A DNA stretch of 64,000 bases from Piliocolobus tephrosceles (GCF_002776525.5 NC_045438.1:151225777-151289776); one strand, 5' to 3'. Counted from the first letter of the stretch, positions 45,096 to 56,091 are shown. Numbers and translations are program-made. The notes: generated by a model not told the origin, from the sequence alone.

Positions 45096-45397
45096 GGCCG
45101 GGCGCGGTGGCTCAAGCCTATAATCCCAGCACTTCGGGAGGCCGAGATGGGCGGATCACGAGGTCTGGAGATCAAGACTATCCTGGCTAACACGGTGAAA
45201 CCCTGTCTCTACTAAAAATACAAAAAAACTAGCCGGGCGAGGTGGCTGGCGCCTGTAGTCCCGGCTACTCGGGAGGCTGAGGCAGGAGAATGGCGTAAAC
45301 CCGGGAGGCGGAGCTTGCAGTGAGCTGAGATCTGGCCACTGCACTCCAGCCTGGGCGGCAGAGCAAGACCCCGTCTCAAAAAAAAAAAAAAAAAAAA
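45096..45397 (+). mobile_element. AluY of Old World monkey type, TSD
   Basis: 'ggctcaagcctataatccc', 'cttgcagtgagctgagatct' followed by 'ggccactgc'. The 15-base target 'aagaatggaaccgag' (45081-45095) recurs as 'aagaatggaactgag' after the tail. Confidence 0.97.
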
Positions 45398-45735
45398 AGA
45401 ATGGAACTGAGGTTTCTTCCATATCACCCTCAACACATGGCAGAGAGCTGAACTTGTGATGGAATCTCTTTAATTTTTGACAATCAACATTGATTAGAAG
45501 TCACATCTGTGTAGAAAATAACTCCAAGAAAACTACAGAAATCACCTCAAGAATAAATGAAAAAAGCTGTTGTTTTCTTGCCTCCATACCATGCTCCCAT
45601 TTGACACTGAGGGAGGAAGTCACCGATTTTCAGTTAAAAATGCGATAGGACTGAAAATGCAGTTAAAAGCTACAGGTAGGCTTTGGGTTTCTGTTCTGAG
45701 CCATCGCTGCTGGCGAATACGTGTGTGAAATGCTA

Positions 45736-45749
45736 GTTACCATAGCAAC
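45736..45749. promoter_or_regulatory. X-box-like (RFX family) palindrome
   Basis: GTTACCATAGCAAC fits the GTNRCC...RGYAAC arrangement recognised by RFX-family winged-helix factors. It is in non-repeat DNA. Only the motif match is seen; function is inferred. Confidence 0.4.
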
Positions 45750-46772
45750 CAGCGCTGCAAGATTTTTTTTTTTTTTCACTTTGGTTTATGAATCCAAATC
45801 AATAAATGTTTATAAATAACTCTCCAATTGGCTAAAAGAAGTAAAAGCACAAGCCAGAACAATCCTTCTGTCCTGTGAATGTGAGTCATACATATGTTGG
45901 CCACATTCTGGGGACAGAAAAAGGCTATCAATGGAATAAACAATTGGCCACATCATTTTCTTTGCAAGAGCAATTAGGAAAAACCCTGCTGAGTGAAAAT
46001 CTATTTCACATGCTTACTGACAACAAAGAATACAAAGTATGCTCACCCAAGGGGCATGAAGAGAAAACTGCAGAAATCAGTAACTTCAGTAATACAGATA
46101 CTAGGTCTGAAAGAGAACATTGATGTAATTGCACCTAAGTGATGATACTGAAGTTCAAATGGAGTAGGTAGAGACGTTATTGTGCATTTTGGATTTACAT
46201 ATTCTCTAGGATATGCAAGCAGAATTCATACAAACGTAGAATTTGCTCTGAAGAGTCCCAACAAAAATCAAATCAGGCCACCAACCAGGGTAAGGATTCT
46301 TTCTATAGCATTCCAAACAGATGGTCAAACAGCCTCTCTCAGGATATTTTTAGTGAAAGGGAAAGTCATTTTTCTCCAATCTCTATCTAGTAGCTGTTAG
46401 ATTTATTTCCCGAGCCAAAATCTCCTCCCACTCTCATCCCTTAACTCTATCCATTGGTCTTAGTTTGTTCTTTGGCACAACAAAGAACTAATCCGTGTGG
46501 TTCCTCCTCCTCGTGACAGCCTTTCCAACTTTTGCAAGCAGCCACCGAGTGCTTCTTTAGTCTTCTCTTACCGTTGGTTTTGTTTTCACCTCTCCCCTCT
46601 CAGGATGCCCCTGACTTGTCAGCATTCTTCTCTAAAAGTGGACGCCTCGAATAATCTGTACAAATCCCCAGATGTGGGTTAAGATTTCAGAGCACAGTGA
46701 AACAACTTCCTGTGCTTTTTCTATCTATGGATTTGGCTAAGTTTATGTTCAAGTTTTCTTTTCTTTCCCCAA

Positions 46773-46794
46773 CCCCCCCCCCCCCCTTTTTTTT
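46773..46794. repeat. C14T8 homopolymer junction
   Basis: Fourteen C residues directly followed by eight T residues. Confidence 0.97.
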
Positions 46795-47822
46795 ATCGCC
46801 ACACCACACCATTAGCACAGTAAATTTCTGGTAGGCTAAAACACATAGGGCACCCCATCCCAGAATAGGAACGAATTATATAAATATTTCTCCCAGGAAA
46901 AACCCAACTGGGACAGGGATTCCCTGGCAAGCCACTACCCTGACAAGCAAAAATGAACAGCTGTTCTGATCATTTTGGCAAAGATTTTGCTGGCTGACAT
47001 AAAATGGAGAAGGAGTAATTGTCCACAAGTCGTGGTTTGAAGGGTCATAGAGAAGTGCCCCGTCGCAAAATGTGTCACTCATCCAAATGCCAAAATAGCT
47101 GGAATTTTACCATTTGGAAAGGTTAGTCAAGTCCTGGCTATTTTTTCCCCAAAAGAACATATTAAATCACTAACAATTTAGTGTGGATAGGATGACCACA
47201 CTTCTTTCTTCCAGGCAAAGAAAACTTGGGACAGTAAGAAAACACTAACCTTCTGGATTTGAAGGGAAGGGAGAGGAGTTAAAATCAGAGGAAAACTTTT
47301 GAAAGAAGTAGTAAGATGGCCCGAAGTTTTGCCTGTTTGCCCTGCTTCATTGTTAATGCTGTCTATGACCAGGGCAAACTCATAAACTCAAATGGACACC
47401 AGTGAAATAAATATGAGGGTAGAAGAAAATCTACAGTACTGATATAGTAAATAGACCCAGGACAATGGGGAATGCTGAGGACATTGGAATCTGGAGGCTT
47501 CCGCTAAAAGGGCAACCATGTCTCAGCTCCAGCCAAATATCTCAAAGGACCTGTATTGGCAGATCTTTTAGATTTTTGGAAATCTGAAGATTTATGTAAA
47601 AGCTTCAAGTTTGGGACTATTGACCAATACTTTGAGGGTGAAACAAAATATCTGTACTGTCAAATATTATGGTCTATGTCCATAGGGTTGAAGCCATCCT
47701 TACAGGGTTAACAAAAATTCTGGACAGAAATATAATTCGAATTATGCAGTAATCAGACTGCACTTTTGGAGCAGGTCAAAACTCCCATGCTGATCAATAC
47801 TGGGATTGTGTCTGTGAATAGC

Positions 47823-47876
47823 TGCTGCACTCCAGCCTGGACAACATAGTGAGAACCTATCTCTTAAAAAAAAATT
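47823..47876 (+). mobile_element. Alu 3'-end fragment
   Basis: 'ctgcactccagcctggac' to 'gagaacctatctct' plus A9. About 54 bases only. Confidence 0.85.
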
Positions 47877-48109
47877 TAGGCTGCACTTTGATCCACTTCC
47901 TTGTAACCAAAAGTCAGGTAGCTCTAGACATTGACTATTTGCATCCCCATTATTCCTACAGGTAGGATTTCTGACAGAATCATAAGGCTTTTGTTCAAGA
48001 ATTACCTAAGATGTTTTTCAGATCTTGAATTCCAATGAAATGGCTGACAGGCTGACACCAGCCAGCTTGAAGACCCCACAGAGGAATGGGATCAGCATAA
48101 GAATATGGT

Positions 48110-48768
48110 TGATATTGTTTGGCTGTGTACCCACCCGAATCTCATGAATTCCCACGTGTTGTGAGAGGGACCCGGTGGGAGGCAATCGGTGGCAAGTTTT
48201 CCTGTGCTGTTCTCATGGTAGTGAATAAGTCTCACGAGATCTGATGGTTTTAAAAAGAGGAGTTTCCCTGCACAAACTCTTCTTTCTTTGCCTGCTGCTA
48301 TCTACATAAGTTGTGACTTGGCTGGGCGTGGTGGCTCACACCTGTAATCCCAGCACTTTGGGAGGCCAAGGTGGGCGGATCACAAGGTCAGGAGGTCGAG
48401 ACCATCCTGGCTAACACGGTGAAACCCCGTTTCTACTAAAAATACAAAAAATTAGCTGGGGCATGGTGGCAGGCGCCTGTAGTCCCAGCTACTCGGGAGG
48501 CTGAGGCAGGAGAATGGAGTGAACCCGGAAGGTGAGCTCGCAGTGAGCCAAGATCACACCACTGCACTTCAGCCTGGGTGACAGAGCAAGACTCTGTCTC
48601 AAAACAAAACAAAACAAAAAAGACATGACTTGCTCCTCCTTACCTTCGACCATGATTGTGAGGCTTCCCCAGCTATGTGGAACTGTAAGTGCAATTAAAC
48701 CTCTTTCTTTTGTAAATTGCCGAGTCTCAGGTATGTCTTTATTAGCAGCATGAAAATGGATTAATACA
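48110..48768 (+). mobile_element. Solitary MSTA/THE1-type LTR, split by AluY
   Basis: 'tgatattgtttggctgtg', 'tcccacgtgttgtgagaggg', 'gtgaataagtctcacgagat', then after the Alu 'cgaccatgattgtgaggc' and 'caattaaacctctttc', ending 'ggattaatacaaca'. The flanking 'atggt' and 'acagt' may be a worn 5-bp duplication. Confidence 0.92.
48320..48621 (+). mobile_element. AluY, nested in the MST LTR
   Basis: 'gctgggcgtggtggctcac' to an (AAAAC)n tail; 'gacttg' repeats at both edges. Confidence 0.96.
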
Positions 48769-49789
48769 ACAGTATCTTCATCGCCCTGTCCCATGACTTC
48801 ACCCTACACTCTTTGATCAATCAACAGTCTCCATGATTCAGCCCATTTTGAAACCCTTAAAAATGCTGGCCCCAAACTCCACAGGGAGATGGATTTGTGG
48901 TTTCCTCCGATGTCCTCATTTGGCAGCCCTAGAATTAGACCTCTTTCTCTGCTGTAATGCAGTGTCCCGGTGTGTTGAGTTGCTGCACACATTAGGCAAC
49001 AGACCTGTTATGGTTACAGGATCTAGGCCTACATCTATTGCAATGAAGCAAGTAGCAGAGACTCTAGAAGTAGTAGCTTAAATGAGATAAAAGTTTCTGC
49101 CTTACCTGAGAGGAGCTTCAAACAGTGTGCTTGGAGAGCTTGATGTGTCTCCTGGAGTTTGAGGGACAAGTGGATGATGCCTGAGGGTTGGTGTGTAAGC
49201 AGTCGAGGGACAAGAAGCTGTGGGATCTTCCTGCAATGGCAGGAAGAGGGCAATTTTTCTGCATCAGCATTAGCCTTATTATTTTTCCCATCTGCAGGTT
49301 TAATTGTGTGATGCCACCTGAAATGAAGAAGTTGAGGCAAATAGCACTTCAGTGTGTGTTTGTGTGTGCACATATGGATGTATGTCTGGAAAAGTCATGG
49401 AGTCTGTCTGAGATTTTGTCTATGAGCAGGGAAAGGATAAGATCATAGAACAAGTTTAAATAGGTAATGGGGAGAGAGAGTTGTCTTCATGAAGCCCATT
49501 CAACGAAACAGACACACAACACAAATGTAGATTTTCTTTACACACCTATTTTGAATCTTTTTTACATAATTAAACTATCATGGAGATTTTTCTACATCAG
49601 CATTAGCCTTATTATTTCTCCCATCTGCATATCCAATTGTATGGTGTTAACCTGAAAGAAGGAAGTTGAGGCAAAATTAATGTAAGTAGACAGTTGACTG
49701 AGGCCAAGCTTGAAGATTGCAACCTGGGAGCATAAATTCAAGCTGCCCTGAATGTACATTCAGATCAGCAGCAGTTACATGTGGATTTG

Positions 49790-50075
49790 TTTTTGTTTGA
49801 GATGGAGTTTGGCTCTTGTCGCCCAGGCTGGAGTGCAGTGACATGATCTCAGCTCACTGCAACCTCTGCCTCCCAGGTTCAAGCTATTCTCCTGCCTCAG
49901 CCTCCTGAATAGCTGGGATTACAGGCATGGGCCACCACGACCAGCTAATTTTTGTATTATTAGTAGAAACGGGGTTTTACCATGTTGGCCAGGGTAGTCT
50001 TGAACTCCTGACCGCAGGTGATCCACCAGCCTTGGCAAAGTGCTGGGATTACAGGCATGAGACGCTGCGCCTGGC
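49790..50075 (-). mobile_element. AluS, minus strand, small deletion
   Basis: 'gagatggagtttggctcttg' to 'gctgcgcctggcc'. The usual 'ggcctccc' segment before 'aaagtgctggg' is missing. Confidence 0.95.
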
Positions 50076-50207
50076 CACATACCGATTTTTAAAGGCAAAA
50101 AGGAGGTGCAGATAGTAGGCTGTTACAAAGTTGTTTGTCAGGAATTCTCACTGGTTTACACAAATAACATTGGCTAATGATTGGCTATACATTGTTAAGC
50201 TATAGAG

Positions 50208-50444
50208 CAAGCTTGTCCAACTTGTGGCCCATGGGCCGCATGCAGCCCAGGATGGTTTTGAATGAGGCCTAATACAAATTCATACTTTCTTAAAACATTA
50301 TCAGATTTTTTGTGTGTGAATTTTTTTCTTTTTTCTTTTTTTGCTCATCAGCTATCATTAGCGTTAGTATATTTTTTGTGTGGCCCAAGACAATTCTTCT
50401 TCTTCCAGCATGGCCCAGGGAATCCAAAAGTTTGGACACCTCTA
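50208..50444 (+). mobile_element. hAT-type DNA transposon, non-autonomous, 8-bp TSD
   Basis: A complete 237-base element. 'caagcttgtccaact' at the left end and the complement of 'agtttggacacctcta' at the right form imperfect terminal inverted repeats. The 8-bp duplication CTATAGAG is perfect at 50200-50207 and 50445-50452, and it fits the nTnnnnAn target rule of hAT transposases. Internal motifs 'gtggcccatgggccgc' and 'gtgtggcccaagacaattc' mark a common primate hAT family. Confidence 0.92.
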
Positions 50445-50562
50445 CTATAGAGTGAGGGTTATAGTGTCCAGTGTGGCATTATTAGGTTAATTTATAGCTA
50501 CTTGTGGCAATAGCAAGCCATTTCAAAAGATGAATATGCAGTTCAAAGGAAGGAATAGGGTG

Positions 50563-50917
50563 TGTATTAGTCCATTTTCACACTGTTGTAAAGAACTTCC
50601 CTGAGACTGGGTAATTTATAAAGGAAAGTTTTAGTTAACTCAGCAGTTCCACATGGGTGGGGAGGCCTCAGGAAACTTACAATCATGGTGGAGGGGGAAG
50701 CAAGCGCTTTCTTCACAAGGCAGCAGGAGAGAGAAAAGAGTGAAGGGGGAACTTCCAAATACTTATAAAACCATCAGATCTTATGAGAACTCACTCACTA
50801 TTACAAGAACAGCATGGGGGAAAGCACCCCCATGATCCAGTCACTTCCCTCCCTCGACATGTGGAGATTACAGTTTGAGATGAGACCTGAGTGGGGACAC
50901 AGAGCCAAACCGTATCA
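50563..50917 (-). mobile_element. Solitary THE1/MST-type LTR, minus strand
   Basis: Reverse MaLR LTR: 'tgtattagtccattttcac', 'gagactgggtaatttata', 'catcagatcttatgagaac', 'gagccaaaccgtatca'. No matching 5-bp flanks (GGGTG and GAGCA), so the original duplication has worn or one side was rearranged. Confidence 0.92.
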
Positions 50918-51004
50918 GAGCATGATTTTGGTTTTATTTTAATGTCTCTCTGGGCCTGATAATTAAAAAGACTTGCATTCCTCAGATAAAAGTTCTTTTC
51001 TTTT

Positions 51005-51257
51005 CTCAATAGATGATGTATTTAAACGCTCCCCTGTCAAAGGATATTTACATTGATTCTAATTTTTTGCTATTATTAATAAATGCTGCAGTAAATTTTC
51101 TTTTTTGCATATAATTTTGCATATACGAATGTATCATAGTGTAATTACTAAAGTGGAATTGCTGACAAAGATGTATACTTTTTATTTTGGAAGATATTAT
51201 CAAATTGCCCTCCAAACAGATCGTCCAAATTTATATGCCCTCCAGCAATGCACGCTC
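51005..51257 (-). mobile_element. L1ME-type ORF2 3' part, minus strand, part 1
   Basis: Complement of ORF2 C-terminal text: 'ctattattaataaatgctgc', 'gtggaattgctgacaaag', 'caaattgccctccaaac'. Continues at 51393. Confidence 0.7.
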
Positions 51258-51392
51258 CACAAAGTGCTGGTGGGCCCTAAGCATAAGCATCAGCAGGGAA
51301 CTTGTTAGAAATATAATTCTCAGGCCCCACCCTGACCTCCTTCAGAATCTGACTGTTAATAATATCTCCAGGTGGTTTGAGAAGTCCTGCAA
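51258..51392 (+). mobile_element. MER5A-like hAT-Charlie fragment
   Basis: 'cagggaacttgttagaaat', 'attctcaggccccaccc' and 'tctccaggtggtttgag' match the MER5 family core in order. It interrupts the minus-strand L1. Confidence 0.8.
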
Positions 51393-51965
51393 TTGCTTTA
51401 TCCTTAGCTGCCAAGCTATTTCTTTTAATGGTTTTATTTTGTGTTTCTTTTAGTATGAAAGTATTTTATTTTGTGTTTCTTTTAGTATGAGAGAGGTTGA
51501 GCATCTTTTTATGTATCTGAGAACCATTTGTAAGTCTTTATATATTTAGGAGATTACCTTAATTTCTGTGATATGAGTTGCATATACTTTTGTTGATTGT
51601 TTTCATTTTTAATGTTTTTTCTTTGTTGTGCCCAATTTATTATTTTTATACACTTAAATTTATCTGTTATATTTCTGTGTTCTGAGTCATAGAAAGATCT
51701 TTGCCCACTCCATAACTATTCAAATTTGTTTGTTTTCTTTTAATACTTTATGGTTGTTATTTACACTGAAATATGTTTTCTCTCTGAAATTTATTTTGGT
51801 TCAAGGAATGTGATGTGAGTTTATTTTAATGTTTTCCAGGTGGCTACTTCTTTGTTCTAATACCATGTATTGAATAATTTATCTTTTCCCCATTTATTTG
51901 AAATGTCACATCTTTCATATACTAAATTTCCATATGTGAGCTCTCTATCAGTCACTTATGATATC
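51393..51965 (-). mobile_element. L1ME-type ORF2 part, minus strand, part 2
   Basis: Continues the L1 in reverse ('gagaccatttgtaagtct'-like at 51520, 'gatctttgcccactcc' at 51696). It includes a 32-base-period tandem duplication at 51432-51491. Confidence 0.65.
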
Positions 51966-52179
51966 ACACCACCTTTTGATTCACCAGGATTCTCTACTGA
52001 ACTGCTAAATTTCTTTTCCCAGGTCTGTGCTCTTGCCTTCTAGGTGATAATCAAAATGATCAAAATTTACACGCCTTGTGTCCCATTCTCTTGGAGTTTC
52101 TGTAGGTGACAACTAATTTATTTATAATTATATAAATATATATTATTTATATATATATATACATACCACTCACACATAT

Positions 52180-52210
<31 letters not shown>

Positions 52211-52408
52211 GGAATTAATATAATTCCTGTATTTATTTCCTTAATACAGAAAAATAGCTTATCTGGATCTGGAGGTGCTGTGTTTTTTTCTTTTTCCTTT
52301 TCTTTTCTATAATGTGTTAAAATAAAAGACATTCTAGAATAGATTGGATTTTTAGAATTTATTATTTTATACCACAGAAAGCAGCAGCTTATTTAGCCTT
52401 CGTAGTCC
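51966..52408. other. No gene; (TA)n and (CA)n microsatellites
   Basis: 52130-52165 is TA-rich and 52184-52210 is (CA)13. The rest is unassigned. Confidence 0.7.
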
Positions 52409-53041
52409 TGCCAGAGACGTTTGAACCAGAGTGACTCCATCTTTAATCAGGGCTGGGTAAAATGAGGCGGAGACCTACTGGGCTGCATCCCCAGGAGGTT
52501 AGACGTTCTTCGTCACAGGATGAGATAGGAAGTTGACACAAGACACAGGTCACAACAACCTTGCTGATAAAACAGGATGTGATAAAGAAGTCTTCCAAAC
52601 CCACCAAATCCAAGATGGCGACAAAAGTGATCTCTGGGCGTCCTCTCTGCTCATTACACGTTATTTATAATGCATTAGCATGCTAAAAGACATTCCCACC
52701 AGTGCCTTGACAGTTTAACAATGCCATGGCAACATGTGGAAGTTACCCTAAATGGTTTAAAGCAGGGAGAAACTCTCAGTTCCAGGAAATCGCAGCCCCT
52801 TTCCCAGAAAGCTCATGCAAAATCCACCCCTTGCTTAGCATAAGTCAAGAAATAACCGTAAGTATACTCAGTTGAGCAGCCCATGCCACTGCTCTGCCTG
52901 TGGAGTAGCCGTTCTTTTATTCCTTTACTTTCCTAATAAACTTGCTTTCACTTTGCTGTATGGACTCACCCTGAATTCTTTCTTGTGTGAAGTCCAAGAA
53001 CCCTCTCTTAGGGTGTGGATTGGGACTCCTTTCCAATAACA
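52409..53041 (+). mobile_element. Class I ERV solitary LTR, complete, 4-bp TSD
   Basis: A 633-base LTR from TG ('tgccagagacgtttgaacc') to CA ('ttccaataaca'). The 4-bp duplication GTCC lies at 52405-52408 and 53042-53045, the size used by class I (gammaretrovirus-like) elements. Inside are 'ccaagatggcgac' (52611-52623), a YY1-type site, and 'ctaataaacttgc' with the AATAAA poly(A) signal at about 52935, followed by 'tggactcaccctgaattc' of R-U5. There is no internal proviral sequence, so it arose by LTR-LTR recombination. The exact family name is not assigned. Confidence 0.88.
52611..52623 (+). promoter_or_regulatory. YY1-type site in the LTR
   Basis: The AAGATGGCG core matches the YY1 consensus. 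The site is inherited from the retroviral LTR; activity in the host is not shown. Confidence 0.5.
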
Positions 53042-53045
53042 GTCC

Positions 53046-55788
53046 TAGGAACTAGGAAGTTAGGAAATTAGACCTCAAGTCTCCTCTCCCTCTCTCCACC
53101 TCCTTCCCGGCCCCCCTTTGTTTTAGTTTTTGGACCTATTCATTGGTTATCTAGCACTTTTTCTGTCGTTATATCAGCATCTTTATTGCCTTCTCATCTC
53201 TGGTTCGTTCATTTCTTTTCTCCTTGGATCAACACTACACTTAAAAATATTTAAAATAGATTTTTGACAGAGTCTTTTTATCATCTCTCTTTTTATTTTT
53301 TTTTAAATTGTGGGCCAACCCTCAAAACAATTAAAAACAAAAATTGGAACTCAAATATATCACTTAGGAATATCGTTTTTTCCCAGATGTTCTTCTGATA
53401 TTCCTTTTCATTGTGAGAGAGCTTTTTTTTCTGATGACATTAAATGCAGACATGTTATGACCAGAACAAGACTGGTTCCTTGTTGGTCTCAGAATGTTCC
53501 TACAAACACATTTGTGTGAATGTTTGCAGATGTCTTTGTGTGAAACATAGGCAGTTTTCCACTGAGAAATGAAATTCAGGGAATTAAACTGAGGATTCCT
53601 TCTTAAGGGCACCAACACATTTTAAAATAACATTTTAGTTTAGAAGGAGAAACTCCATTAAACTCAATTAAAAGAGGGATATGCTAAACCTCTTTCCTAA
53701 TCATGGTGATTTTCCTCTTACCCATTTTGGAACACTTTTAAGTGCTTTCCTCCTTTTGCCAAACTCACTTGAATTTTGCAAGCCTGCAATTTGTGGACAT
53801 TCAGTTGTGGCTGATACTGTAAGTAGCAGGCACATATTAGCAAAATATACAGTATTGAAATCAATTTCCCTCTTTGGGTGCTCTGTGTGGTAATGTGGCT
53901 GTGGCTTTGGCTCCGGGCCATGGACCGCTTATACACCGTACTGCTTTCACAGTCATGCCTACTGTCTTAGCTTGAAAAGCACGGCCTGAGACTAGGGCCT
54001 GGTGCAGCCAGTGCACTTAGGAAAATGCACCCAAGGAGCAGCAGTAGGGGAGGGGTTGCTTGGGAGAGCGACATGGGGAAGAAGGGAAGCCAACTCAGCA
54101 GAGTGCAATTGAGCTGGTTTCTCTCATTGTCAATTAGGGACCTAGCCCACTGCAGATCCTCTGAGAAACCTTCTCAAATGTACTTGAAGATTATTCACAA
54201 GAGAAGGAGGAGTATTTATTCCCAGGCTCAACTTTCCTTGCTCAAGGATTGTCCCTAAGGTGTTGATTCTGTCCTGTCCCAGTTCTAGGCCCATAAATAT
54301 GGCAGGGTGGCTGGATGGTCTCTGCAGGTCTCCCAGTGAGCAGTGACAGAGTTCAGGGCGGTGAGCAAGAGAAAGGCCACTCTGCTGAGGCCAGTGAGCC
54401 AGGACACACCTGTAAGCCCCTGGCTGCTGCAGCAATGGGCAAAGCACAAGGCATGCTGAAAGATGCCCCACGCACCTAAACACCAGGAAACATATTTTTG
54501 TCTACACACCAGGAAACATATTTCTAAATGTAATCAACTTCTGACTATGCTTTATCAGCAGCTTCTGGGACTGAATTTGGGGATGGATATGGATGCCACA
54601 TTTCAAGAAAACCACAGCAAGACAGTGAGTGGCAGTGAACTGCTCCTTGCACTCACACTTCTTGGTGACCTGGTGCTACCTTTGCAGAGTCCCATGGGAA
54701 GCCACATATGGCAGGCAGATCACCCAACCAACTCAGAAGCCCAAGGGCACTTTCTGAGTGGACAACCGGATCACCCACCCACCTTGTCCACTCAGGAAGT
54801 GTCCTTGGACTTCTGTAATGCCATAGAGTGTTTCTGCTTGCTCACACCTGGAAGCCCTCAGTGCTAATAAAAGAAACATCAACAGGGGAGGGATATAAGT
54901 GCTGCAGTGTTTGTGATTAGCTGCTATTATCAGGAACATGGCTAACGCTGCAGTGGGAACCTGCAAAACTCATGCAAGTGTCATGCACTGGCGCTAGAAC
55001 AACATGCACATTACAAAGTTGGTTTTACAGCCACAAGGTGTTACTACAGCCTTTGGCACGTGGTCAGCATAATTTCACAAACACTTTCCCCAGTGACCTC
55101 AAATCATTTCCTTATATACATAGGTGCATACATATATAAACATATCTGTGCCAAGAACCATCCTGGTGCAATTAAGGACAGCAACGACTGTTTATAAAAA
55201 TTCTCTTAGTACCCATTTCAGTATCAAAGAGAGACACTGTGTCAAGAGACCATTTCATGGGTCTCTTCCTCCATTAAAAAAATTTTTTTAAATGATATTT
55301 TAATGACTTTAATAATTTTTAATGACTTCGTTGGTACAAAGACTAATATATTCTAGGCTGAATTCATGACTGTATATTCATTAAAATGACTACCATTAAT
55401 ATTCAAGAATATATCAAAACATAATATTTGTAATATTATTTTTGATTATTAGATTTTTTTTTTTTTTATTTTTAAGAGAAAGTAAGATGAAAACATTTCT
55501 GTTGGCCCTAGAGCCTGTACCCACCATGCCTGATGGGTAAATTGGCCCTGTCCAGCCCAGAGGAATTGACCCGTGTTAACGTCCACGTTCCTCCCAAAGG
55601 CTTAGTACACATCATAACTTCATCTTGAAAATAAGTACTGAAAACATATGTGACTGGTAGTAATTTGCTACAAAGAGAAATTAATTTTAAAAAGCAAAAG
55701 ACAAATGTCATATTTTTTCTTTCTTTCCTTTCCTTTGTCCTTCCTCCCTTCCGTTATTGAAATCAAGCTTTTAAAATTTTGAGACCAA
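53046..55788. other. 2.7 kb unidentified sequence
   Basis: No Alu or L1. 54000-55250 is GC-balanced with overlapping frames on both strands (plus 54463-54867, 134 codons; minus 54142-54483, 113 codons), but no domain, start context or splice structure that I recognise. A 22-base direct repeat around 'acaccaggaaacatattt' occurs at about 54481 and 54506. An AATAAA signal lies at 54866. It could be an old pseudogene, a non-coding exon or a diverged ERV piece. Confidence 0.45.
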
Positions 55789-56091
55789 GGCCGGGTGCAG
55801 TGGCTCACGCCTGTAATCCCAGCACTTTAGGAGGCCGAGGCAGGCAGATCACATGAGGTCAGGAGTTCAAGACCAGCCTGGCCAACATGGTGAAACTCCA
55901 TCTCTACTAGAAATACAAAAATTCGCCGGTCGTGATGGTGGACGCCTGTCATCCCAGCTACTCGGGAGGGTGAGGCAGGAGAATTGCTTGAACCCGGAAG
56001 GTGGAGGTTGCAGTGAGCCAAGATTGCACCACTGCACTCTGGCCTGGGCAACAGAGCAAGACTGCACCTCAAAATAAATAAATAAATAAAT
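55789..56091 (+). mobile_element. AluS, full length
   Basis: 'ggccgggtgcagtggctcac' to an (AAAT)n tail. Confidence 0.96.

Larger units (their letters stand above)
45413..47822. other. 2.4 kb block without recognisable Alu or L1
   Basis: Among the longest repeat-poor stretches of the window. It contains an RFX X-box-like palindrome (45736-45749), a (T)14 run at about 45764 and a C14T8 run (46773-46794). Part of 46430-46680 may be an ancient CR1/L3-type relic. Frames at 45875-46123 and elsewhere show no domain. No exon called. Confidence 0.5.
47930..49020 (+). mobile_element. Possible older LTR, split by an MST LTR
   Basis: Sequences either side of the MST LTR appear to join: 'agcataagaatatggt' with 'atcttcatcgccctgtc'. 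The right part has 'cttaaaaatgctggcccc' and 'cctctttctctgctgtaatg', the look of an LTR R-U5 region. Family and borders unresolved. Confidence 0.4.
49080..50560. repeat. Old repeat-like block with local duplication, unassigned
   Basis: Excluding the Alu and the hAT element. A segment of about 90 bases with 'catcagcattagccttatta' occurs at 49253-49342 and 49585-49676, about 80% identical by eye. 'gattgcaacctgggagc' and 'aatgtacattcagatcagc' have the feel of ERV-derived sequence but I cannot name the family. Confidence 0.4.

Noticed and set aside
45156..45436. Frames with 'FFFFETGSCSAAQAGVQW'-type proteins, found at many places
   Set aside because: These are antisense Alu translations, not genes.
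48110..48768. Reading the MST LTR and its Alu as a promoter-exon unit
   Set aside because: It is an ordinary old MaLR LTR with an Alu insertion; nothing beyond the repeat supports transcription.
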